The notes under the pieces are model-generated. The model saw only the letters and a program-made list of their open reading frames with translations, did no database searches and was not told the DNA's origin. Below are positions 1 through 8,629 of a stretch of 64,000 nucleotides of DNA, piece after piece. Made by a program: the position numbers and the translations under genes. Position 1 is the first letter of the stretch, and each line of letters begins with the position of its first letter. Origin of the DNA: Brevibacillus centrosporus (GTDB taxonomy: Bacteria; Bacillota; Bacilli; Brevibacillales; Brevibacillaceae); contig NZ_RHHP01000026.1 in the NCBI RefSeq assembly GCF_003710815.1, positions 62,001 to 126,000 on the forward strand, written 5' to 3'.

Positions 1-501
1 GTGCGAATCTCTACCCCGGAGCATTTCTCCACCATTGCCATGGAGTTGATGTATCCGATTGCGTACAAGGCACTCCCTACTCAGCCTGTATTGACGGACG
101 AGCAGCGCAAGCAAGCGGCACGCGGCGTTGAAAAGGAAAATTTCGACTTACTCAACATCGCCAGATCCAGAGCCAATCTGCCGTTGCTTACCTGGGACGA
201 AAGCGTGGCAGCAGTCGCTCGTGCTCACAGCCTGGATATGGTACAGAACAACTATTTCAATCATGTGTCCCCCAAGACCGGTAGTCCATTTGATCGACTG
301 AAGCGTGCAGGCATTTCGTTTGGCTACGCCGGGGAGAACATCGCATACGGACAACTGGACGGCATCGAAGTCCATATGGGCTGGATGAACTCTGCCGGAC
401 ATCGTCAAAATTTGCTGAATCCTCATTTCAAGCAGCTGGGAGTCGGCATCTCCTACAAGGGGACACAGCCCTTCTACACGCAAAACTTTGTATCCAGATA
501 A
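1..501 (+). CDS. CAP-domain (SCP/YkwD-like) extracellular protein, 5' end outside window
   Basis: The reading frame is open from base 1 to a TAA at 501 (166 codons visible). Residues about 48-166 are a CAP domain: a histidine in AHSLDM, the NHVSP segment, GENIAYG and the GWMNSAGHRQNLLNP block are the usual landmarks. The family is typically secreted in Bacilli and several members are spore- or coat-associated; its biochemical activity is not settled. No signal peptide is visible, and the first codon (GTG at base 1) has no upstream sequence to judge a ribosome site, so the true start probably lies before the window. It is followed by a terminator and converges on the acyl-CoA synthetase. Confidence 0.85.
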   Translation: MRISTPEHFSTIAMELMYPIAYKALPTQPVLTDEQRKQAARGVEKENFDLLNIARSRANLPLLTWDESVAAVARAHSLDMVQNNYFNHVSPKTGSPFDRLKRAGISFGYAGENIAYGQLDGIEVHMGWMNSAGHRQNLLNPHFKQLGVGISYKGTQPFYTQNFVSR

Positions 502-523
502 AAGGTCCTACCAAAAGAAAAAT

Positions 524-573
524 AGCCTGTTCCGATTGGACGCATTGCCATTTCGGACAGGCTCTTCTTTTTT
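524..573. terminator. Rho-independent terminator between convergent genes
   Basis: The arms AGCCTGT-CCGA and TCGG-ACAGGCT (one bulge) are followed on the plus strand by CTTCTTTTTT. The hairpin lies between the CAP gene stop at 501 and the stop of the minus-strand acyl-CoA synthetase at 576, so it can serve both; the T-run suits the plus strand best. Confidence 0.8.
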
Positions 574-575
574 CG

Positions 576-2063
576 CTACTGTTTTAGCAAGTGCTTCATG
601 ACCTTCCCAAGGCCATTGACCGGCAAGCTGCTCACAAAAACGACCTCAGGGATTTTATAAGCTGCCAGCTTCTGGCGGCACGCTTCCACGATCTCCTCTT
701 CCGTCAAAGGGCTTCCCTGCTTTTTGACCACATAGGCGCGTGGGACCTCTCCCAACGTTTCATGAGCGACTCCTACTACAGCCACTTCCATGACATCCGG
801 AATATGGTCGATCAAATCCTCGACTTCGATCGGATATACGTTGTCCCCACCGACCAGGATCATTTCCTTATAGCGCCCGGAAATGTACAAAAAGCCTTCC
901 TCATCCAATCTTCCTGCATCCCCCATGTGATACCAGCCATCGATCAGCACTTTGGCTGTCGCTTCCGGGTTATGCAAATATCCTTTGAAAAGATAGGGAC
1001 TTTTGATCGCCACTTCCCCTACCTGCCCTGCTGGCACTTCTTCCCCCGTCTCGGGGTCCAGAATCTTCACCTGCACATCGAGGAACGGCCTCCCTACAGA
1101 ATCGACGTACTCCATGCCCATGATCGGATGCCAGCCGCTCACAAACGCTGCTTCTGTACTGCCGTATCCCTGGGTCATAGGAATCCCCAGCTCCAGGAAC
1201 CTCCGAATCAGCGCAGGAGAAGCTTTTGTCCCTCCCGTGGAAACGAATTTCAGGGAGCTGATGTCCCACTCCTTTCGTTCCAGCTCCCCCAGCAAATAGG
1301 AGTAGACAGACGGGAAGGCAAACATCGACTGAATCTTTTCCGCTTCAATCGTCTTTAGAATCGATGTGGTATCCCCATCTGCGAGCATGACCATCGTGTT
1401 TCCGTTATAGACATTGTAAAAAATCAGTGACGTGCTGCTCATATGAAACAGTGGATGCACTGCCAAAAAACGGGCATGCTCTGTTCGCGCACGACTCCTG
1501 CTCAAATACGTATCGTAGCAGCCGTGAGAGATCATGCATCCTTTTGGCGTCCCTGTTGTCCCTGATGTGAACAAAATGACGGCGAGATCATCCCCTGTCA
1601 TAGCTACCTTCGGCAAAGGCTCCATTGACTCTCTCGTGAAGATTTCAACATATTCATTGGCCATTTCCAGTCCATTTCCCGCTATGACCAGCCTTTCGAC
1701 TAACCCTTGCTCACGGATCAATGCGACGGCTTCTTCAAAGTCTTGATCGTAAAACATGAGCTTGGGCTTCGCGATTTGCAAAATGCCCGCCAGCTCAAAG
1801 CCGGTCAACCGCCAGTTCAACGGGATCGCTACCGCACCGATTTTCATGATCGCAAGCAAGATCGTCGGATACGGATGATCGTTCTTGCACAGAATCCCGA
1901 CCAAATCTCCTTTTTTTAATCCTGCGGCCACCATAAAGGCTGCTAGCTGATTGGTGCGTTCATCCAGCTCCTTATACGTAAACGTGCAGGAAGCCGAAAC
2001 AATGGCTTCGATCTCTGGCGATTTTTTGGCGCTCTCCTCTAAATACTGGTGCAGGGTTCCCAT
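576..2063 (-). CDS. Acyl-CoA synthetase / AMP-dependent ligase
   Basis: A 495-residue member of the ANL adenylating superfamily, which activates a carboxylic acid with ATP to an acyl-adenylate and then forms the CoA thioester. The AMP-binding P-loop motif LFTSGTTGTPKG is near residue 165. The hinge and C-terminal motifs GYLHNPEATAKV, GWYHMGDAGRLDEEGFLYI and GRYKEMILVGGDNVYPIEVE follow, and the catalytic lysine lies in NGLGKVMKHLL at the C-terminus. Length fits medium/long-chain fatty acid ligases. The ATG at 2063 is preferred because GGGAGG lies 7 nt upstream; a GTG 15 nt earlier overlaps that site. A truncated copy of the dispersed element lies 61 bp upstream. The substrate cannot be read from sequence. 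Confidence 0.9.
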   Translation of the reverse strand: MGTLHQYLEESAKKSPEIEAIVSASCTFTYKELDERTNQLAAFMVAAGLKKGDLVGILCKNDHPYPTILLAIMKIGAVAIPLNWRLTGFELAGILQIAKPKLMFYDQDFEEAVALIREQGLVERLVIAGNGLEMANEYVEIFTRESMEPLPKVAMTGDDLAVILFTSGTTGTPKGCMISHGCYDTYLSRSRARTEHARFLAVHPLFHMSSTSLIFYNVYNGNTMVMLADGDTTSILKTIEAEKIQSMFAFPSVYSYLLGELERKEWDISSLKFVSTGGTKASPALIRRFLELGIPMTQGYGSTEAAFVSGWHPIMGMEYVDSVGRPFLDVQVKILDPETGEEVPAGQVGEVAIKSPYLFKGYLHNPEATAKVLIDGWYHMGDAGRLDEEGFLYISGRYKEMILVGGDNVYPIEVEDLIDHIPDVMEVAVVGVAHETLGEVPRAYVVKKQGSPLTEEEIVEACRQKLAAYKIPEVVFVSSLPVNGLGKVMKHLLKQ

Positions 2064-2124
2064 TGCATTGCCTCCCACCGTCCATCCGGATATGTTCTCC
2101 TTTACTATGTGCCGATTTCATGCC

Positions 2125-2149
2125 TAGAAAACTTGGCCCCAACAAAAAA
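2125..2149 (-). repeat. Truncated copy of the dispersed terminator-docked element (type A)
   Basis: The 13-base string TAGAAAACTTGGC, identical to one end of the full type-A copies, is followed after a few bases by the CAAAAAA that forms the other end of the family. The middle of the element, with both hairpins, is missing. As in the full copies it abuts a terminator and lies upstream of a minus-strand start codon. Confidence 0.6.
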
Positions 2150-2176
2150 CTCCCCCAAGCATCGGGAGAGTTTTTT
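2144..2176. terminator. Bidirectional terminator downstream of the small membrane ORF
   Basis: AAAAAACTCCC pairs with GGGAGAGTTTTTT around an 8-10 nt loop, with T-runs on both strands. On the minus strand it closes the transcript of the 45-residue ORF and probably the MFS gene upstream of it. Confidence 0.8.
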
Positions 2177-2183
2177 GCCTTGT

Positions 2184-2321
2184 CTATTGCACCGTTACTT
2201 TAGTGCCAGCAGGAGCGGGCGGCGTCGGGCTGTCATCGGAAAAGAACGGAATAAGCACCAGACTGATCACGAAAAACAAGATCCAAACGAGACCCCGCTT
2301 AAAAACAGACGGAGTAAGCAT
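2184..2321 (-). CDS. Small single-pass membrane protein, 45 aa, unknown
   Basis: The predicted peptide has a basic N-terminus (MLTPSVFKRG), one hydrophobic segment (LVWILFFVISLVLIPFF) and a short proline-rich tail ending PPAPAGTKVTVQ. The ATG at 2321 is supported by GGAAGGGG about 8 nt upstream, and a strong terminator follows the stop. I do not recognise a family. Length, ribosome site and terminator together argue for a real small gene, but no function can be assigned. Confidence 0.6.
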   Translation of the reverse strand: MLTPSVFKRGLVWILFFVISLVLIPFFSDDSPTPPAPAGTKVTVQ

Positions 2322-2495
2322 CGGGTCAACCCCTTCCAAACTTTGCAATCTTACTATTCCTATTCTTACGCTTCCCACCCCTGTGCCCGTTTATTCTTTC
2401 TTCCCCTTTTTTCTGCTATTTTTTTGCAATAGGACGAGCTTTTCTACAAAAAAGGCGCCTTCCTCCGGGAGAAAGACACCCTCTTGCGTGTTCCT

Positions 2496-3674
2496 TTACT
2501 TTTCCAGCGGCAATGGAACCTGCTGCTTCTGTGCTGTGCCTCTGCTGGCCGCCAGACAAGCGGCAGCAAACACCAGCAAAGAGGCTCCCATCAGCCAAAA
2601 TATCGTCCACGGCTCCCACCATTCCATCAAGACACCATTTACGTTGGGAGCGAGGATGCTTGCTGTGCCAAAGTTGATCGCTGCGATGATCCCTGCAGTC
2701 GGTACCATGGAAGCCGGCAAAATGTCAGCGGCAAAAGCCAGACCCAGTGAATAAAAGGACCCGACTGCCGCTCCCGCGATGGCGAGCAGCAGCATCATGA
2801 ACCATACGTTTTCGCCCGACAACGGGAACAGGAAAAAGGCAATTCCCCCGATGATGGCACAGACGGTCATGACTCGTTTGCGCCCCAGTCGATCGCTCAG
2901 CGTCCCCAACGGCATTTGCAGCAAGATACTTCCCACGACAAAGGATGGAAGGATAATCGATACCCACTCGAGGGAAATACCCGTGCGCAATGCGTAAACC
3001 GGAAAGCTGCCGTTCAGGGATGTCTCCATAAACCCGTATAAAAAGGATGGAATCAAGGCCAGCCAGCCGATTCGCAATACGGTTGCGTACTTGTTTTCCT
3101 TCTTTTCCGTCTGGATAATCACTTCCGGATAATCGTTTTTCATCCGTGCGAGCAGGAAAAAACCTACCGCGTACAAGATGAGCAGCATTCCAAACGGCAC
3201 CCACAGTCCAAGCGGCAGCAGATTCAAGCCCAGAGGCCCTGCGCTGAAGCCTACCCCGTACGCCAATCCATAAGCGGAGAGATCGCGTCCACGGGTTTCT
3301 GGGGAAGATATTTTCGTAACCCACATTTGGCTGGAGTAGTGCAAGGCAGAGTCGCCTACCCCCATCAGAAAACGAAGCACAAACCAAACCGCCAAGTGAG
3401 AAAAAAGCGGGATCAGCGCAGTCGCTATGGTCACCAAGACCAGACCACAAATAATCGTTGTACGATAGCCAAGCTTTCGTAGCGGAATCTCCATAAATGG
3501 CGAAATCAAAACCATCCCGATATACAGGGCTGCTGCATTGAGCCCGTTTACCAGGGAAGAGATGCCCTGTTGTTCTAGCAATACTGCCAGTAGTGGAATC
3601 GATAATCCCTGGCTCAATCCAGCAATCGCTACCACTAAAATCAACACCCAAAAGGTGTATCGCGAGGCTGACAT
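2496..3674 (-). CDS. MFS transporter (12-TM drug/sugar efflux type)
   Basis: A 392-residue polytopic protein with alternating hydrophobic segments across its whole length. The loop 2-3 signature region MEIPLRKLGYRTTI and the matching second-half GTLSDRLGRKRVMTV are typical of the major facilitator superfamily. Substrate is unknown; the second-half motif resembles bacterial multidrug exporters. The start ATG has GGAG about 10 nt upstream. It lies 41 bp beyond the start side of bmrD-bmrC on the same strand, in the order bmrC, bmrD, MFS, so it may be the last gene of that exporter transcript. Confidence 0.85.
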   Translation of the reverse strand: MSASRYTFWVLILVVAIAGLSQGLSIPLLAVLLEQQGISSLVNGLNAAALYIGMVLISPFMEIPLRKLGYRTTIICGLVLVTIATALIPLFSHLAVWFVLRFLMGVGDSALHYSSQMWVTKISSPETRGRDLSAYGLAYGVGFSAGPLGLNLLPLGLWVPFGMLLILYAVGFFLLARMKNDYPEVIIQTEKKENKYATVLRIGWLALIPSFLYGFMETSLNGSFPVYALRTGISLEWVSIILPSFVVGSILLQMPLGTLSDRLGRKRVMTVCAIIGGIAFFLFPLSGENVWFMMLLLAIAGAAVGSFYSLGLAFAADILPASMVPTAGIIAAINFGTASILAPNVNGVLMEWWEPWTIFWLMGASLLVFAAACLAASRGTAQKQQVPLPLEK

Positions 3675-3715
3675 CGGTGTTGATCTCCTCTCTATCTGTA
3701 ATCGCTCTCCGTTCC

Positions 3716-5812
3716 CTATCCCTTCATTGTAACGGATGCATGGCCCAGCTGTAGCTGGTACATTTTTTGATACAAGCCATCCTGTGCCATCAGTTCTTCA
3801 TGCGTTCCCCGCTCAACGACCTCTCCTCGAGACAGCACCAGGATCTGATCCGCATGCTGGATCGTCGACAAGCGATGGGCGATGATAAAAGTCGTACGTC
3901 CGCGCGACAGGACATGCAAGGCCTCCTGAATCGCCGACTCCGTCTCGCTGTCGATGCTCGCAGTCGCCTCATCCAGGATCAAAATGGCTGGATCCGCTGC
4001 CAAGGCCCGGGCAAAGGAGATGAGCTGACGCTGACCTGCCGAGAGGGTCATGCCTCGTTCTACCACTGGCTCGTCATACCCGCCCGGAAGCTGGCGGATA
4101 AACTCGTCGGCCCGCACAGCCTCTGCTGCATTTCGAACGACCTCGTCTGTGATGGCCTCGTTGTACATGCGAATATTAAAGCCGATGCTGCCCGTAAATA
4201 AAAACGGGTCCTGCAGCACCAGTCCCACATGCTGTCGCAATGCCTGCGTATCAATCTCGCTCATGTCCTTGCCATCGATCAAAATCTTGCCATTCGTGAC
4301 GGCATAAAAACCGAGCAGCAGGTTCATCAACGAGCTTTTCCCCGAGCCCGTATGGCCAACCAAAGCAATCGTCTGCCCAGGCTTCGCCGTGAACGAGACG
4401 TTCTTCAGCACGTATTCGTCCCCTGTGTAGGCAAACGATACTTGATCAAAGACGACTTCTCCCTTTGGCCGTTCAATGGGCTGATTGGGTGTACCTTTTT
4501 GTATCTCCTGCTCCGTATCGAGGATGTCGAATACACGTTTTGCCGAGATCGTGGCTTGCTGTAGCTGCGAGAGCCGGTTCATGATCATATTGATTGGCTC
4601 GAAGAAACGTCCCATGTAATCGACGAAAGCGAATAAGGCCCCAAAGGAAATGGCGCTGTGGAAAGAGGTCGATCCGTAATACCAGACGATCAGTGTCAGT
4701 GTTACCTTCCAAATCAGATCGACGGCAGGTCTGAGCAGCAGCGACTCGATGTTGTTCTCCTTCAGCTTCACCTTGAAATACTCTTCGTTCACATCCGCAA
4801 ACTCCTGCTGGACGCCTTTTTCCCGTCGGAACGCTTGAACAATCGCCATATTCTGGATCATCTCGTTAATCGTCGCATTCATGTCGCTGAGCCTTGCACG
4901 AATAATCGCGTAATAGCGAGAGCTGTATCTATGGTAGACCATGACAAGCACCACCAGCACAGGCACGGTCAAAAAGCTGATCAAGGCAAGCTCGGGCTGC
5001 AAAATGTATAGTGCCACGAGAATCCCGACCAAGTAAATGCCGTTTTGTACAAAGGTAGCCAGCACGCTGACGTACAGCTCGCGAATCGCCTCGGTATCAT
5101 TGCTGACACGGGAGACGAGCGAACCAACCGGCGTCTTGTCAAAAAAGGAAACCGGCAGCTTTTGCAAATGGATGAACAGCTTCATCCGCATCTGCTGAAT
5201 GATGCGCTGTGCGATCGTTTGCAGCGCTAAAATCTGAACGTAGTTAAACCCGGCCGAGAGCAAAATGAGCACGCCGTAGCTTACAGACAGCCAAATAATC
5301 GGCGAAAACTCGCTTTGATACATCGACTTTACTTCCTCAGCTGTCAGACGAACCCCTGTCAAAGTCGTGCCCGTTCCTTCTGTTCCATCGTTTGTGACTA
5401 CTTCTACTCGTTCACGACCATTTTCTGCAGGTAAAGCTGTCATCTTCTTCTCCGCATTGGGGTTCACAGCCCCATGTACGAGATAATAGGTGGTTCCTTC
5501 CGCCAGTATGCTCACCGGTTTCGCCTGTGTAGCTTGTGGGCTCACACCTGCCTCTTGGAGCAAATCCTGCCGTACGTAGTACTTGCCGTCCACCGAAACC
5601 GCTACATTCGCAGCGGCCTTTGGAAGCTCTCCGTATTCATACCAAGGCTTTTGTATCGCGAGAATGTGATTGTCGATCAGCACCTTCGCCAAAAATGGGC
5701 CCGCCAGCTCTGCACTGGTGCCAAGCAAGAGCAAAAGCAGCGCACCGAAAATCTGTTTCCGAAACGGTTTCGCAAAATCAACCAGCCGTTTCCCTACCTT
5801 TTGCCCGCTCAT
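3716..5812 (-). CDS. bmrD: ABC exporter half-transporter, BmrD/YheH-like
   Basis: 698 residues: an N-terminal transmembrane domain, then a nucleotide-binding domain from about residue 460. Walker A is GHTGSGKSS, the signature is the variant LSAGQRQ, Walker B is ILILDEATASID with a normal catalytic glutamate, and the H-loop is IIAHRLST. A long soluble insertion (about residues 50-165) separates the first two membrane helices, as in B. subtilis YheH/BmrD, which is also unusually long. It lies 21 bp after bmrC. In B. subtilis the two form a heterodimeric multidrug exporter; assignment here rests on architecture and pairing. Confidence 0.85.
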   Translation of the reverse strand: MSGQKVGKRLVDFAKPFRKQIFGALLLLLLGTSAELAGPFLAKVLIDNHILAIQKPWYEYGELPKAAANVAVSVDGKYYVRQDLLQEAGVSPQATQAKPVSILAEGTTYYLVHGAVNPNAEKKMTALPAENGRERVEVVTNDGTEGTGTTLTGVRLTAEEVKSMYQSEFSPIIWLSVSYGVLILLSAGFNYVQILALQTIAQRIIQQMRMKLFIHLQKLPVSFFDKTPVGSLVSRVSNDTEAIRELYVSVLATFVQNGIYLVGILVALYILQPELALISFLTVPVLVVLVMVYHRYSSRYYAIIRARLSDMNATINEMIQNMAIVQAFRREKGVQQEFADVNEEYFKVKLKENNIESLLLRPAVDLIWKVTLTLIVWYYGSTSFHSAISFGALFAFVDYMGRFFEPINMIMNRLSQLQQATISAKRVFDILDTEQEIQKGTPNQPIERPKGEVVFDQVSFAYTGDEYVLKNVSFTAKPGQTIALVGHTGSGKSSLMNLLLGFYAVTNGKILIDGKDMSEIDTQALRQHVGLVLQDPFLFTGSIGFNIRMYNEAITDEVVRNAAEAVRADEFIRQLPGGYDEPVVERGMTLSAGQRQLISFARALAADPAILILDEATASIDSETESAIQEALHVLSRGRTTFIIAHRLSTIQHADQILVLSRGEVVERGTHEELMAQDGLYQKMYQLQLGHASVTMKG

Positions 5813-5833
5813 GAACGGCTCTCCTCCCTGTCC

Positions 5834-7597
5834 CTAACCGGCGACATCCTGCTCCATCTGCTGACGTCTGAACTGCTCTGCATACCAGCCGTTAATTTGC
5901 ATCAGCTCTTCGTGGGTACCTCTTTCGATGATTTTCCCCTCGTCCAGCACGAGAATGAGTTGGGCATGCTGAACCGCTGAGAGTCTGTGCGCCGTGATGA
6001 TGGTTGTTTTACCGGCTCTCTCCTGACGCAAGTGACGCAGGATGCTTTCTTCTGTTCGCGCATCGACTGCCGACAGGGAATCATCCAAAATCAAAATATC
6101 TGCATTCAATAGCAAAGCTCTGGCAATGGAGATCCGCTGTTTTTGCCCGCCAGATAGCGTCACTCCCTTTTCCCCAACCATCGTTTCCACGCCGTCCCTG
6201 AACTGCAACAGGTCGCTTCCCATCTCTGCCAGCTTCAGCGCATTCAACAGCTCCTCTTTGGTAGCCCCTGGTTTGCCAAACGCCACGTTTGCCGCGATAC
6301 TGCGCGAAAAGAGCAAGTGCTCCTGTGGAACATAGCCGATCTTCTCCCGCAGGGCAGTTAAGGACATGGACTCAATCGGCACTCCGCCGATGAAAAGCGA
6401 GCCTGCCTCCATCTGATATTGATGCAGGAGCGAGCGGCAAAGCGTTGATTTCCCGCTGCCTGTGCGTCCGACAATGCCGAGTGTCTCTCCTTCTCGAAGC
6501 GTAAAGGTCACGTCACGCAGTGCTGGTTTATCCGTCCCTTGGTAGGTAAAGGAAAAATGGCGCGCCTCGACGGTATTGGACACCACCGAGGTGACCGGGT
6601 GCTCTTGCTCCGCGACATCAGGCTCCTCCACGAACAGCTCCGACAGACGCTTCATGGATGCTCCCCCACGCTGAAGCACATTGACCAGCCAGCCAAAGGC
6701 AAACATCGGCCAGATCAAAAGCCCTAGGTACAAATTAAACGCTACTAGGTCACCGAGGGAAATGGCACTGGTAATGACGAGATACGTTCCATAGCCCAGC
6801 CCGATCAAAAAGCTGAAGCCAATTATGATGGCGATGGTTGGCTCGAACAAGGCGTCGATCCTCGAGACGCTCACGTTTCGTTCCAGCGTTTTTTCGCTCA
6901 CACGGCGATAGGCTTCCACGTCCGCTTTCTCCTGAACAAAGGCACGCAGTACCCGTACTCCGGAAACTGCCTGCTGGACGTGGTCATTCATTTCACCAAA
7001 TGCTTCCTGCGCCAAGTAAAAGCGCTCATGCAAAAGCCTGCCGTAATAAGCAGTCGACCAAGCCAAAAAAGGCATCGGAATCAAGGCTGCCAGCGTGAGC
7101 TTCCAGTCGATGGCGGTCAGCATCACAACGAGTGTCAAAAGCGTCATAAACAGCGAATCTACCAGCGTCAGCACGCCAGTACTCGCAGTCTGTTCAATAT
7201 TGGGTATGTCGTTGGTGGCTACCGCCATCAGGTCACCGCTCCGCTTTCGGTTGTAAAAAGAAGGCGTCATTCGGGTCAGATGTGAGAAGAGCCTCTCCCG
7301 CAATGTCTTTTCCAAGATTAACGCCCCGCCATTCAAAAGATACCGCCACATGTAGCGCATCCCGTACAGTAGAACGCCCAGTCCCAATAAGATGAAGACT
7401 GTTTTCGTCAATTCAGTGCCCGTCAACGTACTGTTCCGAATGGAGTCCACCGTATTTCCGATCAATCGCGGCGGCAGGAGAACAAGAATGTCAATGAGAA
7501 ACAAAAAGGCGATACCAAATGCATATCGCTTCCAATGAGCCTTAAAAAACCAAGATAATTGCCGCAGTGTCCGCACGTCTTTCACCTCTTCTCGCAA
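5834..7597 (-). CDS. bmrC: ABC exporter half-transporter, BmrC/YheI-like
   Basis: 587 residues, close to the 585 of B. subtilis BmrC. Transmembrane domain to about residue 310, then the ATPase domain: Walker A GRTGSGKST, signature LSGGQKQ, Walker B ILILDDSLSAVD, H-loop ITAHRLS. The residue after the Walker B aspartate is Asp instead of Glu, so this subunit supplies the degenerate catalytic site while BmrD supplies the competent one, as expected of a heterodimeric exporter. It is the first gene of the pair and starts 35 bp downstream of a type-B dispersed element and its terminator. Confidence 0.88.
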   Translation of the reverse strand: MREEVKDVRTLRQLSWFFKAHWKRYAFGIAFLFLIDILVLLPPRLIGNTVDSIRNSTLTGTELTKTVFILLGLGVLLYGMRYMWRYLLNGGALILEKTLRERLFSHLTRMTPSFYNRKRSGDLMAVATNDIPNIEQTASTGVLTLVDSLFMTLLTLVVMLTAIDWKLTLAALIPMPFLAWSTAYYGRLLHERFYLAQEAFGEMNDHVQQAVSGVRVLRAFVQEKADVEAYRRVSEKTLERNVSVSRIDALFEPTIAIIIGFSFLIGLGYGTYLVITSAISLGDLVAFNLYLGLLIWPMFAFGWLVNVLQRGGASMKRLSELFVEEPDVAEQEHPVTSVVSNTVEARHFSFTYQGTDKPALRDVTFTLREGETLGIVGRTGSGKSTLCRSLLHQYQMEAGSLFIGGVPIESMSLTALREKIGYVPQEHLLFSRSIAANVAFGKPGATKEELLNALKLAEMGSDLLQFRDGVETMVGEKGVTLSGGQKQRISIARALLLNADILILDDSLSAVDARTEESILRHLRQERAGKTTIITAHRLSAVQHAQLILVLDEGKIIERGTHEELMQINGWYAEQFRRQQMEQDVAG

Positions 7598-7632
7598 GCA
7601 ACCTCTGCATCGATTGCCTCTTTTCCGCTACG

Positions 7633-7749
7633 TAAGAAAACCTCTATCGAGGCCTGTTCAAGGAGGAGCGACCGCGTTTTAGCGGAAAGTTTCCATGCGC
7701 TCCAGAATTCATAAGCATTACGCTTATAAATTCCTACACGTAGAAAAAA
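7633..7749 (-). repeat. Dispersed terminator-docked element, type B copy 1
   Basis: About 117 bp, closely matching the copy at 34373-34489. On the minus strand it runs from the T-run of the upstream terminator through an AT-rich hairpin (GAATTTATAAGC pairing with GCTTATGAATTC), then a GC-rich nested hairpin (GGAGCG with CGCTCC outside, CCGC with GCGG inside), to a terminal GTTTTCTTA. It ends 35 bp before the bmrC start codon. Confidence 0.8.
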
Positions 7750-7774
7750 GGGGGCTGCTTTTACGACAACCCCT
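7744..7774 (-). terminator. Rho-independent terminator after the GNAT gene
   Basis: On the minus strand GGGGTTG pairs with CAGCCCC around a 9-nt loop, followed by CTTTTTT. It closes the acetyltransferase transcript (stop at 7817). Because it also precedes bmrC it could act as an attenuator if a promoter lies between it and the GNAT stop, but no such promoter is evident. Confidence 0.75.
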
Positions 7775-7816
7775 CTTCCTTTCTCCATCGTAATTTACTG
7801 AATTTTCCTTGTCAAT

Positions 7817-8380
7817 CTAGCTTTTTTTCTGGGCAAGATTCTTCCATTCAGAGCGCAGCAAGCTGTAGACCGCATGATCGACGAAATGATCGTACAAATA
7901 CTCGTTTCTACGCAGAACGCCCTCCAGCTGAAACCCCAGCCTTTCTGGAATGGATCTGCTTTTGTAATTTTCGGTAGCGGCCATGATCGTGATTTTTTCC
8001 AGACCCCACGAGGTGAAAACGAGCTGATCCGTATAAGCGGCAACTGCCGTCGTCATTAAGCCGTTTCCTTGGAATTGTGCACCCAGCCAGTAGCCAAGCG
8101 TTGTCTTTTTATTGATCCAGTCGATATTATGAACACCCAACGTCCCCGCCAAGCGTCCTTTGTACCAGATGCCATAGTGTGTTCCTTGATTGTTGTTGTG
8201 CTGGTTGATCGTCATCTGGATAAACTGCGCCGTATCCTCGACGCGCTTCGTATAATCCAGCCATGGCAGCCATTCCCGTAAATAGGGACGATTGGTATCT
8301 GTCAGCCAAAACATCTCCTCAGCATCTGCCAATTCCAGTTGTCTGAGCACTGCATCCTCTGTCATACGAATTCGTCTCAT
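7817..8380 (-). CDS. GNAT N-acetyltransferase, RimJ/RimL family
   Basis: 187 residues with the layout of ribosomal-protein-serine acetyltransferases of the RimL type: N-terminal LRQLELADAEEMFWLTD, the central GTLGVHNIDWINKKTTLGYWL segment, the acetyl-CoA loop QFQGNGLMTTAV and a C-terminal SIPERLGFQLEGVLRRNEY. The family acetylates N-termini or small molecules; the substrate here is unknown. Its ribosome site GGAGGGG sits 6 nt before the ATG. It is monocistronic, closed by the terminator at 7744-7774. Confidence 0.88.
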   Translation of the reverse strand: MRRIRMTEDAVLRQLELADAEEMFWLTDTNRPYLREWLPWLDYTKRVEDTAQFIQMTINQHNNNQGTHYGIWYKGRLAGTLGVHNIDWINKKTTLGYWLGAQFQGNGLMTTAVAAYTDQLVFTSWGLEKITIMAATENYKSRSIPERLGFQLEGVLRRNEYLYDHFVDHAVYSLLRSEWKNLAQKKS

Positions 8381-8562
8381 ATGCTCCCCTCCTAGCCCGT
8401 CTCTTTATTCGGTCGATTCTGTCTTTTGTTCTTACGCTCGATTATGGGACAGGGCCATTCGTTTGGCAAGATTCTGCGTGTGCATATGATAAAGACTCCT
8501 ATGACAAGAAAAACCTGACATTCCGCAAGTAAAGAGCTACGGTCAGTACCGCGGCGACGGGC

Positions 8563-8615
8563 AATAAAAAGCGGCTATCTCAGACTTTATCTACAAGTCT
8601 ACGATAGCCGCTTCT
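8563..8615 (-). terminator. Terminator after the solute-binding pseudogene
   Basis: Outer arms AAGCGGCTATC and GATAGCCGCTT with an inner pair (AGACTT/AAGTCT) are followed on the minus strand by TTTTTATT. It still sits correctly behind the broken gene. The 180 bp from here to the GNAT start contain no gene I can support. Confidence 0.75.
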
Positions 8616-8629
8616 TATTCATCTGTCTC

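Noticed and set aside
7582..7788. A 68-codon frame before bmrC as a BmrB-like leader peptide
   Set aside because: It runs through the terminator and the repeat element and overlaps the bmrC start. B. subtilis BmrB does not resemble it, and no ribosome site is visible.
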